Assembly (NCBI GenBank): GCA_035310985.1
Contig: DATGDH010000058.1
Location: forward strand, 62,001-126,000
Direction of reading: 5' to 3'
Source of the DNA: DAHVFK01 sp035310985
Lineage (GTDB): Bacteria; Pseudomonadota; Gammaproteobacteria; Burkholderiales; SG8-39
Length of the DNA: 64,000 nt
Below the pieces are notes generated by a model that saw only the letters and a list, made by a program, of their open reading frames with translations, did no database searches and was not told the origin of the DNA. A program made the translations under genes and the position numbers. Shown one piece after another: positions 1 to 8,842 of this stretch. Position 1 is the first letter of the stretch. Each line of letters opens with the position of its first letter.

Positions 1-713
<713 letters not shown>

Positions 714-717
<4 letters not shown>

Positions 718-1166
718 GCATCGAGCGCAGGCTTAACATCCGTCTTTCGCCGTCCAGCCTCCTGGCCGCGGCCGTCATCGCCACGCACGCTATGGCGGGC
801 GCCTGTGCGGCGCTTGCCTTGCCCGGGCCAGGTGCGATGGCCATCGCGCTGCTGCTTCCGGCGCTTGGCCTTGCTGCGGCCTGGGACCGGGCGCTGTTGC
901 GCAGCAGGAAATCGGTCACGGGCATGGTGATCGAGGGTCCGACCAGCCTGCGACTCAAGACGCGCGACGGAAGCGAGACCGAGGTGCGCGTGGCCGGCCG
1001 CAAGCACGTAAGCCGCCTTGCGGTGATTATTCCGGTGCGCGGCTCGATGCGGCGCACCATCGTGGTCGTCCGCGACATGCTCGACCAAGAGTCGTTCCGC
1101 ACACTCAGGCTGTGGGCGCTGTGGGGCAGGGTGCCTGGCGGCGGGCTGGAGGGCCGTGCGGCCTGA
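714..1166 (+). CDS. YgfX-like small inner-membrane protein
   Basis: About 150 residues. The N-terminal third holds two hydrophobic segments (roughly residues 14-35 and 38-58), followed by a short charged beta-rich domain ending in DMLDQESFRTLRLWALW. This is the architecture of E. coli YgfX/CptA, and the C-terminal pattern resembles it. The TTG at 714 is chosen because it overlaps the fabF stop and places the first membrane segment at the N terminus; no ATG or GTG precedes it sensibly. Position between fabF and rpoE is common in betaproteobacteria. The toxin role reported for CptA is not assumed here. Family assignment is by architecture and remembered similarity, so moderate. Confidence 0.65.
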
Positions 1167-1187
1167 CCGGCCGAGTGGCGAACCAGC

Positions 1188-1213
1188 GAACTATTTGTAA
1201 GAGCGAGTGTCTG
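1188..1213 (+). promoter_or_regulatory. Putative sigma-E (RpoE) promoter of the rpoE operon
   Basis: GAACTA at 1188-1193 is followed after 16 bases by TCTG at 1210-1213. This resembles the GGAACTT / TCTGA elements and the 15-19 base spacing of RpoE/AlgU promoters, and it sits about 80 bases before the rpoE start, where autoregulation is expected. The match is imperfect (GAACTA for GAACTT, and no final A), so this is a reasoned candidate only. Confidence 0.45.
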
Positions 1214-1238
1214 TGGCTGATAGACGTAGCGATCCGTT

Positions 1239-1261
1239 GGCGGGCTGGCAGGCGGCCCGCC
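1239..1261 (+). other. Stem-loop in the rpoE leader
   Basis: GGCGGGC (1239-1245) and GCCCGCC (1255-1261) form a perfect 7-bp stem around a 9-base loop, between the putative sigma-E promoter and the GTG start of rpoE. There is no following T tract, so it is not an obvious terminator. It could be a leader structure affecting translation or a weak pause site. Confidence 0.4.
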
Positions 1262-1292
1262 GCGCCGGATCCTCGCCGGGCGGGGCCGGGAC

Positions 1293-1892
1293 GTGAGTAG
1301 TCAAGACGTCGACCGGGAGCTGGTGGCGAGGGCCCAGAAGGGCGACAAGCGCGCGTTTGAACTGCTAGTCGAGAAGTACCAGCGGAAGCTCGCGCGGCTA
1401 CTGTCGCGGTTTGTACGCGACCCGTCGGAGGTGGAGGACGTGACGCAAGAGGCCTTTATCAAGGCGTATCGAGCTCTGCCGGCATTCCGCGGCGACAGCG
1501 CGTTCTACACTTGGCTCTACCGTATCGGAATCAATACTGCCAAGAACTACCTCATGGCGCTCGGACGGCGGGCGCCGACGTCGACCGAGATCGAGGCCGA
1601 GGAAGCGGAAGGATTCGAGGAAGCCGATCAGTTGCGCGACATCAATACGCCGGAGAGCGTGCTGCTGTCCAATGAGATCGCGGCGACTGTGAATGCGACG
1701 ATCGACGGGCTGCCGGAGGAACTGCGCACCGCAATCCAGTTGCGCGAAATTGAAGGCATGAGCTATGAGGACATCGCGCGCATCATGGACTGCCCTATCG
1801 GCACCGTGAGGTCGCGCATCTTCCGCGCCCGCGAGGCGATTGCCGAGCGGCTGCGGCCGCTGCTCGATACGAGCAAGGACAAGAGGTGGTAG
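1293..1892 (+). CDS. rpoE: ECF RNA polymerase sigma factor, sigma-E/AlgU type
   Basis: Directs RNA polymerase to envelope-stress promoters when released from its membrane anti-sigma factor. The 199-residue length is standard. Region 2 lies around residues 20-90, with EDVTQEAFIKAYRAL and the FYTWLYRIGINTAKNYL core-binding/-10 recognition helix. Region 4 lies around 130-185, with GMSYEDIARIMDCPIGTVRSR as the -35 helix-turn-helix. The GTG at 1293 begins a SSQDVDRELV N terminus like that of other beta/gamma RpoE proteins and follows a GGGGCCGGGA purine-rich stretch. Directly downstream are mucA, mucB and mucD, the expected regulatory operon. Confidence 0.95.
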   Translation: MSSQDVDRELVARAQKGDKRAFELLVEKYQRKLARLLSRFVRDPSEVEDVTQEAFIKAYRALPAFRGDSAFYTWLYRIGINTAKNYLMALGRRAPTSTEIEAEEAEGFEEADQLRDINTPESVLLSNEIAATVNATIDGLPEELRTAIQLREIEGMSYEDIARIMDCPIGTVRSRIFRAREAIAERLRPLLDTSKDKRW

Positions 1893-1896
1893 ATCC

Positions 1897-2448
1897 ATGA
1901 ATATCAAGATTTCGGCCTTGATCGACGGCGAAGGCTCGCAGCGCGAGTTCGACGAGGCGCTGGCGGCGCTGGCGCGCGACCCGCAGGCGTGCGAATGTTG
2001 GCGCATCTATCACCTGATCGGAGATGCGATGCACGGCCATGACCTGCTGTCCCGCGAGTTCGGCGTGCAACTCAGCGAACGTCTGTCCAGAGAACCTGCC
2101 GTCCTGGCGCCCAGGGCGATACGCAGCCGACGCGAGCGCAATAGGTGGGTAGCGCTTTCTGCGGCGGCGAGCATGGCCGCCGTCGCGCTGGTCGGCTGGC
2201 TGGCATACGGACCCAGGGGGACCACTTTGTCGCCGGCGCCCCTGGCCGTCGTGTCACCCAAGGTGGCACCGGCGCAAGGTCCGGTCGCTGACGCGAAACC
2301 CGATGTTCCGGCACGTATTCCGCTACCCAGCGCGGCCAACGACTATCTGCTTGCGCATCAGATCTATTCACCGCGGGTTACCCTGCAAGGATTGGCGCCC
2401 TACATTCGCACCGTTTCGGACGAAGTGGTGGAAAAGGGCGGACGATGA
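1897..2448 (+). CDS. rseA: Anti-sigma-E factor, RseA/MucA type
   Basis: Single-pass inner-membrane protein that holds sigma-E inactive and is destroyed by regulated proteolysis under envelope stress. The 183 residues show the N-terminal anti-sigma domain beginning MNIKISALIDGE with the conserved ECWRIYHLIGDAM segment (about 35-50), one transmembrane helix near 88-108 (VALSAAASMAAVALVGWLAY) and a periplasmic C-terminal half. The start is the ATG at 1897, four bases after the rpoE stop, with AAGAGGTGG as ribosome binding site. The stop overlaps the mucB ATG in an ATGA junction. The site-2 protease RseP expected to cut it is encoded at 56.7-58.1 kb in this same window. Confidence 0.92.
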   Translation: MNIKISALIDGEGSQREFDEALAALARDPQACECWRIYHLIGDAMHGHDLLSREFGVQLSERLSREPAVLAPRAIRSRRERNRWVALSAAASMAAVALVGWLAYGPRGTTLSPAPLAVVSPKVAPAQGPVADAKPDVPARIPLPSAANDYLLAHQIYSPRVTLQGLAPYIRTVSDEVVEKGGR

Positions 2449-3428
2449 GCCGGCGCATCGCCCGCGCGCTGCTCACACACTCGTTCGGCGCAATGCTTGT
2501 CGCGGCGGCGGCGCTGGCGCATGCCCAGAATTCCTCCGACCCCATCGAGTGGCTGCGCAGGATCTATCAGGCCACGCACAATCTCTCCTACGTCGGCATT
2601 TTCGTCTACCAGCAAGGCGAACAGAGCGAGACCTCCCGCATTACGCGGCTCACGGGCACACACGGAAACATCGAGAAGCTCGAGGCCCTGGACGGTGAAC
2701 CGCGTGAGATCCTGCGCACAAATGACGCGGTTCGCTGCTATCTCCCGAAGAGCCAAACGGTGAAGGTCGACCGGCGCTTCGATCATCGTGGCTTTCCGAC
2801 CCTGCTGCAGGGGGAAATCGACGGGCTGACGCAAAACTACACCGTCGCCCTGGGGGATAGCGAGCGCATCGCGGGCTACAGCTGCCAAGTCGTCGTGCTC
2901 ACGCCCAAGGACAATCTGCGCTACGGCTACAGGCTGTGGGCCGATGCCGACTCCGGCATGCTGCTCAAGGCGCTTACGTTCGACGACAAGGGCCGCGCGG
3001 TCGAGCAGTTCGCGTTTACGCAACTGACGATCGGCAAGGTGACGCCCGCCGAAGTCAAGCCGCAGCGTACGACGGCGGCCTGGCACGTCGAGGATGCCGA
3101 GGTCGCGCCCGTAAATCTCGAGCGGGAGGGCTGGAGCGTCGAGTCGGTATTGCCCGGTTTTCGCAAGGTGGTCGAAGTCAGACGCACCCTGCACAGCTCG
3201 CGCACCGTCGAGCAAGTGGTCTACTCCGATGGCTTGGCGGCGGTGTCGGTGTTCATCGAACCGCTATCGGCTGAGGACAAGCCGGCCAGATTCGGCCTCG
3301 CGAACCTGGGCGCGACGAATATCTATACTCGCGAGGTGGCCAACCACCTCGTAACAGTGGTTGGTGAGGCACCCGCCGCCAGTGTCCAGCGCATCGCGGA
3401 CGCCGTAAACTACCGCCAGTCGCACTAA
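2445..3428 (+). CDS. rseB: Sigma-E regulatory protein RseB/MucB
   Basis: Periplasmic protein that binds the periplasmic part of RseA and protects it from the first protease until it senses mislocalised lipopolysaccharide or lipoprotein. 327 residues with a cleavable signal peptide (hydrophobic stretch to about residue 27, ending ALAHAQ). The N-terminal LolA-like domain starts DPIEWLRRIYQATHNLSYVGIFVYQ, the family hallmark. The C-terminal domain carries LPGFRKVVEVRRTLHSS and ends near VADAVNY-type sequence. Overlaps rseA by four bases, implying coupled translation. Confident from sequence and operon position. Confidence 0.93.
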   Translation: MSRRIARALLTHSFGAMLVAAAALAHAQNSSDPIEWLRRIYQATHNLSYVGIFVYQQGEQSETSRITRLTGTHGNIEKLEALDGEPREILRTNDAVRCYLPKSQTVKVDRRFDHRGFPTLLQGEIDGLTQNYTVALGDSERIAGYSCQVVVLTPKDNLRYGYRLWADADSGMLLKALTFDDKGRAVEQFAFTQLTIGKVTPAEVKPQRTTAAWHVEDAEVAPVNLEREGWSVESVLPGFRKVVEVRRTLHSSRTVEQVVYSDGLAAVSVFIEPLSAEDKPARFGLANLGATNIYTREVANHLVTVVGEAPAASVQRIADAVNYRQSH

Positions 3429-3486
3429 GGGTTCGGCGCAGTACAGCCTGCGGCCGATCCATCCCGTAGGGGAAGGGAGATATTGC

Positions 3487-4911
3487 ATGAGAGGGGTGAA
3501 AGGCGTCGTCGCGCTATTGTTGCTCGTCGCGGGCGGCCAGGTCGGCGCGCAGGCGCGCGAGCTCCCGGATTTCACGCAGCTCGTCGAGCACCAGGGTCCG
3601 GCCGTCGTGAACATCAGCACCAAGCAGGCGGTCCAGCGCAGCGCACTGCCACAGATCCCGGGTGTCGATGACGAAGAGCTGCGCGAATTCTTCCGGCGTT
3701 TCATGCCGCGTCGCCCTCCCGTCGAGCCTGGTCCGCGCTCCGAGACCCGCTCTCTGGGTTCCGGCTTCATCATCAGCGAAGACGGCTATATTCTCACCAA
3801 CGCTCACGTCATCGAGGGCGCCGACGAGATCGACGTGCGCTTCACCGACAAGCGCGAACTCAAGGCGCGCGTGATCGGCAGCGACAAGCGTACCGACGTC
3901 GCGCTCATCAAGGTGGACGCAACGGGGCTGTCCGTCGTGAAGTTCGGCGATCCCGCCCGCCTCAAGGTCGGCGAATGGGTCGTCGCGATCGGTGCACCCT
4001 TCGGATTCGAGAACACCGTGACGGCGGGAATCGTCTCGGCCAAGGGCCGCTCGCTGCCCGAGGAAAATCTGGTTCCTTTCATCCAGACAGACGTTGCGAT
4101 CAATCCCGGCAACTCGGGCGGCCCGCTATTCAACATGCACGGCGAAGTGGTCGGCATCAACTCGCAGATCTACAGCCGCACTGGCGGATTCATGGGACTT
4201 TCGTTCGCCATCCCGATCGACGTTGCGCTCGACGTGCAGAAGCAACTGCGCGCCAAAGGGCGGGTGTCGCGCGGCCGCATCGGCGTCGCGATTCAGGAGG
4301 TAACGAAGGACCTGGCGACATCCTTTGGACTGGAGGAACCGCGCGGCGCCCTCGTGAACTCGGTCGAGAAGGGCAGCCCGGCGTCGCGCTCGGGCATCGA
4401 GAGCACGGACATAATCCTCAGCTTCAACGGCAAACCGGTCGAATCGTCGGTCGACCTGCCGCGCATCGTCGGTGCGACGCCGCCAGGGTCGAAGGTGCCG
4501 CTCGAAGTGTGGCGCAAGGGTGCCCTCGTGCGGCTCACGATCACCGTCGGCGAGCTGAAAGAAGAGCGCGCTGCGGGAGCGGATGCGCCTCCGGCAGCGA
4601 AGCCTCCGGAGGTGGCCGCGAACCGCCTCGGTATCGTCGTGAGCGAGCTGTCCGCGGATCAGGGCAGGGAGCTGGGCCTCAAGCACGGATTGGTGGTCAC
4701 CGACGTGCGACCCGATGCACGCGTGGAGGTGCAGCGTGGCGACGTCCTGCTGATGCTCGCGCATGCAGGCAAGCAGACCCAACTCGAGTCGGTGAAGCAG
4801 CTGAACACCTTGCTCAACGGCCTCGCGAAGGACGCGGTCATCACGCTCCAAGTGAGGCGAGGCGGCGCCACGGCGTTCGTGACGGTGGCGGGATTCGAAG
4901 ACCGGGGCTGA
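3487..4911 (+). CDS. mucD: Periplasmic serine endoprotease, DegP/MucD family
   Basis: Envelope quality-control protease and chaperone of the HtrA family. 474 residues: signal peptide to about residue 22, trypsin-like domain with the catalytic triad His107 (TNAHVIEGADE), Asp137 (RTDVALIKVD) and Ser210 (INPGNSGGPLF), then two PDZ domains (about 265-355 and 380-470). Start supported by GGGGAAGGGAGA eight bases upstream of ATG 3487. It is the last gene of the rpoE-mucA-mucB operon, after a 58-base gap. The arginine/proline-rich stretch MPRRPPVEPGPRSE replaces the long Q-linker of E. coli DegP, as in MucD and DegQ/DegS-like members. Confidence 0.94.
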   Translation: MRGVKGVVALLLLVAGGQVGAQARELPDFTQLVEHQGPAVVNISTKQAVQRSALPQIPGVDDEELREFFRRFMPRRPPVEPGPRSETRSLGSGFIISEDGYILTNAHVIEGADEIDVRFTDKRELKARVIGSDKRTDVALIKVDATGLSVVKFGDPARLKVGEWVVAIGAPFGFENTVTAGIVSAKGRSLPEENLVPFIQTDVAINPGNSGGPLFNMHGEVVGINSQIYSRTGGFMGLSFAIPIDVALDVQKQLRAKGRVSRGRIGVAIQEVTKDLATSFGLEEPRGALVNSVEKGSPASRSGIESTDIILSFNGKPVESSVDLPRIVGATPPGSKVPLEVWRKGALVRLTITVGELKEERAAGADAPPAAKPPEVAANRLGIVVSELSADQGRELGLKHGLVVTDVRPDARVEVQRGDVLLMLAHAGKQTQLESVKQLNTLLNGLAKDAVITLQVRRGGATAFVTVAGFEDRG

Positions 4912-4920
4912 GCGTCTGAC

Positions 4921-5160
4921 GTGCGTCTGACGCTGTATGGGCGCCGGTATTGCCATTTGTGCGAGGACATGGAGCGGGCGCTCGGGCCGCTGCAGGACGA
5001 GCTGGGCTTCACGCTGGAGCTCATCGACGTCGACCGCGACGCCGCGTTGGAGCGCAAGTACGGCGAGCTGGTGCCCGTGCTCGCGGGACCGGACGGCCGC
5101 GAAATCTGCCACTACTTCCTCGACGTCCGGGCGCTTGCCGAACGGCTTGCGGTAAAATAG
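4921..5160 (+). CDS. Glutaredoxin-like protein (DUF836 family)
   Basis: 79-residue thioredoxin-fold protein with a redox motif CHLC at residues 11-14 (RRYCHLCEDMERAL) and the conserved VPVLAG cis-proline turn near 51-56. Such proteins are cytosolic and thought to be dithiol oxidoreductases, but the specific substrate is unknown. GTG start nine bases after the mucD stop. Placement between mucD and lepA recurs in betaproteobacteria. An intrinsic terminator immediately follows, so this is probably the last gene of the rpoE operon. Confidence 0.85.
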   Translation: MRLTLYGRRYCHLCEDMERALGPLQDELGFTLELIDVDRDAALERKYGELVPVLAGPDGREICHYFLDVRALAERLAVK

Positions 5161-5176
5161 CGGTCGTTCTCCAGAA

Positions 5177-5198
5177 GGGTGCCCGAGGCACCCTTTTT
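5177..5198 (+). terminator. Intrinsic terminator directly before lepA
   Basis: GGGTGCC (5177-5183), loop CGA, GGCACCC (5187-5193), then five T residues (5194-5198). It is a perfect 7-bp GC-rich hairpin plus T tract, a textbook Rho-independent terminator on the + strand. It ends one base before the lepA ATG at 5200, so it also occupies the place where a lepA ribosome binding site should be. Confidence 0.85.
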
Positions 5199-5199
5199 C

Positions 5200-7002
5200 A
5201 TGACCGCGCAGAGCCACATCCGCAATTTTTCAATCATCGCGCATATCGACCACGGCAAGTCGACGCTCGCCGACCGGTTCATTCAGATCTGCGGTGGCCT
5301 GGCGGACAGAGAGATGGCGGAGCAAGTGCTCGATACGATGGAGCTCGAGCGCGAGCGGGGTATCACCATCAAAGCCCAGACGGCGGCGCTGGAGTACCGG
5401 GCGCGCAATGGCGAGACGTATCTCCTGAATCTGATAGACACGCCCGGGCACGTCGACTTTTCCTACGAGGTGAGCCGCTCGCTGGCGGCCTGCGAAGGCG
5501 CCTTGCTGGTCGTCGACGCGTCGCAGGGGGTCGAGGCGCAGACGGTGGCGAATTGCTACACCGCCATCGAGCAAGGCGTAGAAGTGATACCGGTACTCAA
5601 CAAGATCGATCTGCCGTCGGCTGATCCCGAGAAGGCGATCCAGGAGATCGAGGACGTTATCGGGATCGACGCGCGCGAGGCGATTAGGGCGAGCGCGAAA
5701 ACGGGCGAGCGAGTGCAAGATATCCTCGAGGCAGTCATCGCGCGCGTGCCGCCGCCCAGGGGGCAACTCGAGCAACGCCTCAAGGCCCTGGTGATCGACT
5801 CCTGGTTCGACAATTACGTCGGCGTCGTGATGCTCGTGCGCGTCGTCGACGGCGCGCTTCGTCCGAAGGACAAGATCCTGTTGATGAGCACGCAGGCGAC
5901 TTACTTCTGCGAGCAGATCGGCGTGTTCACCCCGAAGGCGCGCAACTGCGAGCAGCTCTCGGCGGGCGAGGTGGGATTCGTTGTCGCCGGTATCAAGGAG
6001 CTACGCGCGGCCAAGGTGGGCGATACTCTTACGCACGCGGACAAGCCGGCGACCGGGCCGCTACCCGGATTCAAGGAGGTGAAGCCCCAGGTCTTCGCAG
6101 GTCTCTATCCGGTCGAGGCAAACCAGTACGAGGCGCTGCGCGATGCGCTTGAGAAGCTGCATCTGAACGACGCGTCGTTCCACTACGAGCCCGAGGTGTC
6201 GCAAGCCCTGGGCTTCGGATTTCGCTGCGGATTTCTCGGGCTCCTGCACATGGATATCGTGCAGGAGCGCCTCGAGCGGGAATACGGCATGAGCCTGATC
6301 ACGACTGCGCCATCGGTCGTGTACGAGGTTTTGCTGCGGGACGGGTCGGTCGAGCAGGTATCCAATCCCGCCAAGCTCCCGGAACCGTCCAGAATCGAGG
6401 AAATCCGCGAGCCGGTGATTGCGACGACGATCTTCGTGCCGCAGGAGTATGTCGGCCCGGTGATCACCCTGTGCACGCAAAAGCGCGGCGTGCAAACGAA
6501 TATGCACTACGCGGCGCGCCACGTGGTGCTGTCCTACGATCTGCCGTTGAACGAAGTGGTGCTCGACTTCTTCGATCGCCTGAAGTCGCTTACGCGCGGC
6601 TACGGCTCGCTCGACTATGATTTCAAGGAATACCGTCCGGCCGACATGGTGCGGCTCGACGTACTGGTGAACGGCGAGCGCGTCGACGCCCTTTCCAGCA
6701 TGGTGCACCGCTCGGCCGCGCAATTCCGCGGGCGCGATCTGGTTTCCCGCCTGCGCGGCCTGATCCCGAGGCAGATGTTCGACGTGGCCATCCAGGCGGC
6801 CATTGGCTCGCATATCGTGGCGCGCGAGAACGTGAAGGCGCTGCGCAAGAACGTATTGTCAAAGTGCTACGGGGGCGACGTGACGCGCAAGAAGAAGCTG
6901 CTCGAAAAGCAAAAAGAAGGGAAGAAACGCATGAAACAGGTCGGGTCCGTCGAGATACCGCAGGAAGCGTTCCTCGCAGTACTGCAAATGGGCGACAAGT
7001 GA
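5200..7002 (+). CDS. lepA: Elongation factor 4 (LepA), back-translocating GTPase
   Basis: Ribosome-associated GTPase implicated in translation fidelity and 30S assembly. 600 residues from ATG 5200, matching the family, with N terminus HIRNFSIIAHIDHGKSTLADR containing the G1 P-loop. G3 is DTPGHVDF and G4 is NKID. The LepA-specific C-terminal domain ends in a lysine-rich stretch (KKKLLEKQKEGKKRMKQ). GTG 5179 is in frame but lies inside the terminator hairpin, with its Shine-Dalgarno-like AGAAGG touching the start codon, so the ATG is preferred. No normal ribosome binding site precedes the ATG. The lepB GTG overlaps the stop. Confidence 0.95.
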   Translation: MTAQSHIRNFSIIAHIDHGKSTLADRFIQICGGLADREMAEQVLDTMELERERGITIKAQTAALEYRARNGETYLLNLIDTPGHVDFSYEVSRSLAACEGALLVVDASQGVEAQTVANCYTAIEQGVEVIPVLNKIDLPSADPEKAIQEIEDVIGIDAREAIRASAKTGERVQDILEAVIARVPPPRGQLEQRLKALVIDSWFDNYVGVVMLVRVVDGALRPKDKILLMSTQATYFCEQIGVFTPKARNCEQLSAGEVGFVVAGIKELRAAKVGDTLTHADKPATGPLPGFKEVKPQVFAGLYPVEANQYEALRDALEKLHLNDASFHYEPEVSQALGFGFRCGFLGLLHMDIVQERLEREYGMSLITTAPSVVYEVLLRDGSVEQVSNPAKLPEPSRIEEIREPVIATTIFVPQEYVGPVITLCTQKRGVQTNMHYAARHVVLSYDLPLNEVVLDFFDRLKSLTRGYGSLDYDFKEYRPADMVRLDVLVNGERVDALSSMVHRSAAQFRGRDLVSRLRGLIPRQMFDVAIQAAIGSHIVARENVKALRKNVLSKCYGGDVTRKKKLLEKQKEGKKRMKQVGSVEIPQEAFLAVLQMGDK

Positions 7003-7787
7003 ACTTCGCCCTGTTCCTGTTCCTCTTGCTCGTGGTGACGGGCGCTGTCTGGGCGCTCGAGATCGCGTGGCTGCGCAAGAAGCGTCCGGAGAACGCGCGC
7101 CAGCCGTGGTGGATCGAGTACTCCGTAAGCTTCTTCCCCGTCATCCTGGTCGTCTTCCTGCTGCGCTCGTTCGTCGTGGAGCCGTTCAAGATCCCGTCCG
7201 GATCCATGATCCCGACGCTGCAGATCGGCGACTTCATCCTGGTGAACAAGTTCGCCTACGGCATCAGGCTTCCCATCATCAATGAGAAGGTCATACCGAT
7301 AGGGGAGCCGCGGCGCGGCGATGTCATGGTGTTTCAGTATCCGGACGACCCCTCGCTCGACTATATCAAGCGCGTCGTCGGACTACCTGGAGACCGGGTC
7401 GAGTACCGCAACAAGCGACTCATCGTCAACGGCCATCCAATCCCGGAGCGCCAGATCAGCGACTACCTTTCGAAGGATACGATGCAGTACTACAGCCGCT
7501 ACCTCGAGAATCTGGACGGAGTCGAACATCAGATCCTGATCGACACCAACGCGCCGGCTTTTGTGCCGCAGGTCAAGTCGTTCCCCTTCTCGCAGGATTG
7601 CACCTACAATGTCGACAGCCTGGTGTGCAAGGTACCGGCCGGCCACTACTTCGTGATGGGCGACAACCGGGACAATTCGAGCGACAGCCGGGTCTGGGGT
7701 TTCGTGCCCGAAGCGAACATCGTCGGCAAGGCGTTCTTCATCTGGCTGAACCTAAATGACCTGAGCCGGTTCGGCACCTTTCGATAA
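6999..7787 (+). CDS. lepB: Signal peptidase I
   Basis: Membrane protease that removes signal peptides from secreted proteins. 262 residues from GTG 6999, which overlaps the lepA stop by four bases. Two N-terminal hydrophobic segments (about 2-24 and 42-60) are followed by the periplasmic catalytic domain: nucleophile Ser69 in PSGSMIPTL, general base Lys124 in DYIKRVVGLPGDRV, and the family box GDNRDNSSDSRVWGFV near 222. Upstream in-frame ATGs lie inside lepA and are rejected. lepA-lepB pairing and the following rnc-era genes form a conserved proteobacterial operon. Confidence 0.95.
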   Translation: MNFALFLFLLLVVTGAVWALEIAWLRKKRPENARQPWWIEYSVSFFPVILVVFLLRSFVVEPFKIPSGSMIPTLQIGDFILVNKFAYGIRLPIINEKVIPIGEPRRGDVMVFQYPDDPSLDYIKRVVGLPGDRVEYRNKRLIVNGHPIPERQISDYLSKDTMQYYSRYLENLDGVEHQILIDTNAPAFVPQVKSFPFSQDCTYNVDSLVCKVPAGHYFVMGDNRDNSSDSRVWGFVPEANIVGKAFFIWLNLNDLSRFGTFR

Positions 7788-7807
7788 CGCTCGCGCTGGG
7801 AGGACTA

Positions 7808-8164
7808 ATGCGCAACAGACAATACGGTCTTACCTTGAGTGGCCTGATTTTCGGGTCCATCGTGATTGTCCTGCTCGTGCTGCTCGGGCTCAAACTTGTG
7901 CCGCAGTACATCGAGTATTTCACGGCCGTAAAGACCATCAACGCCGTCGCCAAGGACAACCCGGACGGTACGCCGGCGGAAGTTCGCAGGGCGTTCGAGC
8001 TTCGCGAGGCAGTGGATGACATTCCGTCGCTCAAGCCCAGCGACCTGGACATCACCAAGGAAGGCGGCCAGAACGTCATCTCGTTCGCGTATCGCAAGGA
8101 AGTGCCGCTGGTCGCGAATGTCGGGCTGTATATCGACTTCCAGGCCTCGACGAGAGGACGCTAG
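7808..8164 (+). CDS. DUF4845 membrane-anchored protein
   Basis: 118 residues. The N terminus (LTLSGLIFGSIVIVLLVLLGLKLVP) looks like a type IV pilin-like or signal-anchor helix, followed by a small extracytoplasmic domain (PQYIEYFTAVKTINAVAKD and later). The family sits between lepB and rnc in many betaproteobacteria and some Pseudomonas, and has no established function. ATG 7808 has a strong GGGAGG site six bases upstream. Identification is by length, position and N-terminal pattern. Confidence 0.8.
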   Translation: MRNRQYGLTLSGLIFGSIVIVLLVLLGLKLVPQYIEYFTAVKTINAVAKDNPDGTPAEVRRAFELREAVDDIPSLKPSDLDITKEGGQNVISFAYRKEVPLVANVGLYIDFQASTRGR

Positions 8165-8170
8165 CTTCCC

Positions 8171-8842
8171 TTGACCCGGACTGCGTCGCTCGAGAGCCGG
8201 CTCGGCTACCGATTTCGCCGCGCAGCGCTCCTGCAGCAGGCGCTGACGCATCGCAGCTACGGAGCGCCGCACAACGAGCGACTCGAGTTCCTGGGCGACG
8301 GCGTGCTCGGTTGCGTAGTTGCCGAGCAGTTGCACGGGCGGTTCGCCGACCTGGCCGAAGGCGATCTGACGCGTCTGCGTGCCAATCTGGTGCGCGAAGA
8401 AGCGCTCGCGGGCCTTGCCCGGACGCTCGGCCTGCCCGAGGCCTTGCGCCTGGGAGACGCCGAGCTGAGCGTGGGCCGCGACCGGCGCCCCTCCATCCTG
8501 GCGGATGCGCTCGAAGCGGTCTTCGGCGCGGTATTCCTGGACGGCGGCTACGAGGCCGCGCGCGCGGTGATTCTGCGCACTTACGGCGCGGCGCTAAGCG
8601 ACCTCGACCCGAGCGCGGCAGGCAAGGACGCGAAAACCCGGCTGCAAGAGATGATGCAGGGCCAGCGCCGTCCGCTGCCGGAATACCATCTGCTCGCCGT
8701 TCGCGGAGCCGCGCACGAGCAGACGTTCGAGGTGGAATGCGTGCTCGCCGATAAGGGCTTACGGGCCGTCGGCAGCGGCACGAGCCGGCAGCGGGCGGAG
8801 CAGCGCGCCGCCGAGGCGCTGCTTGCGGACATGGTCAAGTGA
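8171..8842 (+). CDS. rnc: Ribonuclease III
   Basis: Double-strand-specific endoribonuclease that processes rRNA precursors and structured mRNAs. 223 residues. The signature NERLEFLGDGVLG (about 37-49) contains the catalytic Glu/Asp; the usual Ser after GD is Gly here. The second acidic pair lies in ILADALEAVFGAVFLDGG (about 111-128). A double-stranded RNA-binding domain fills residues 150-222 and ends in SRQRAEQRAAEALLADM. Start is TTG 8171, six bases after the DUF4845 stop, without a strong ribosome binding site. The stop overlaps era by four bases. Confidence 0.94.
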   Translation: MTRTASLESRLGYRFRRAALLQQALTHRSYGAPHNERLEFLGDGVLGCVVAEQLHGRFADLAEGDLTRLRANLVREEALAGLARTLGLPEALRLGDAELSVGRDRRPSILADALEAVFGAVFLDGGYEAARAVILRTYGAALSDLDPSAAGKDAKTRLQEMMQGQRRPLPEYHLLAVRGAAHEQTFEVECVLADKGLRAVGSGTSRQRAEQRAAEALLADMVK

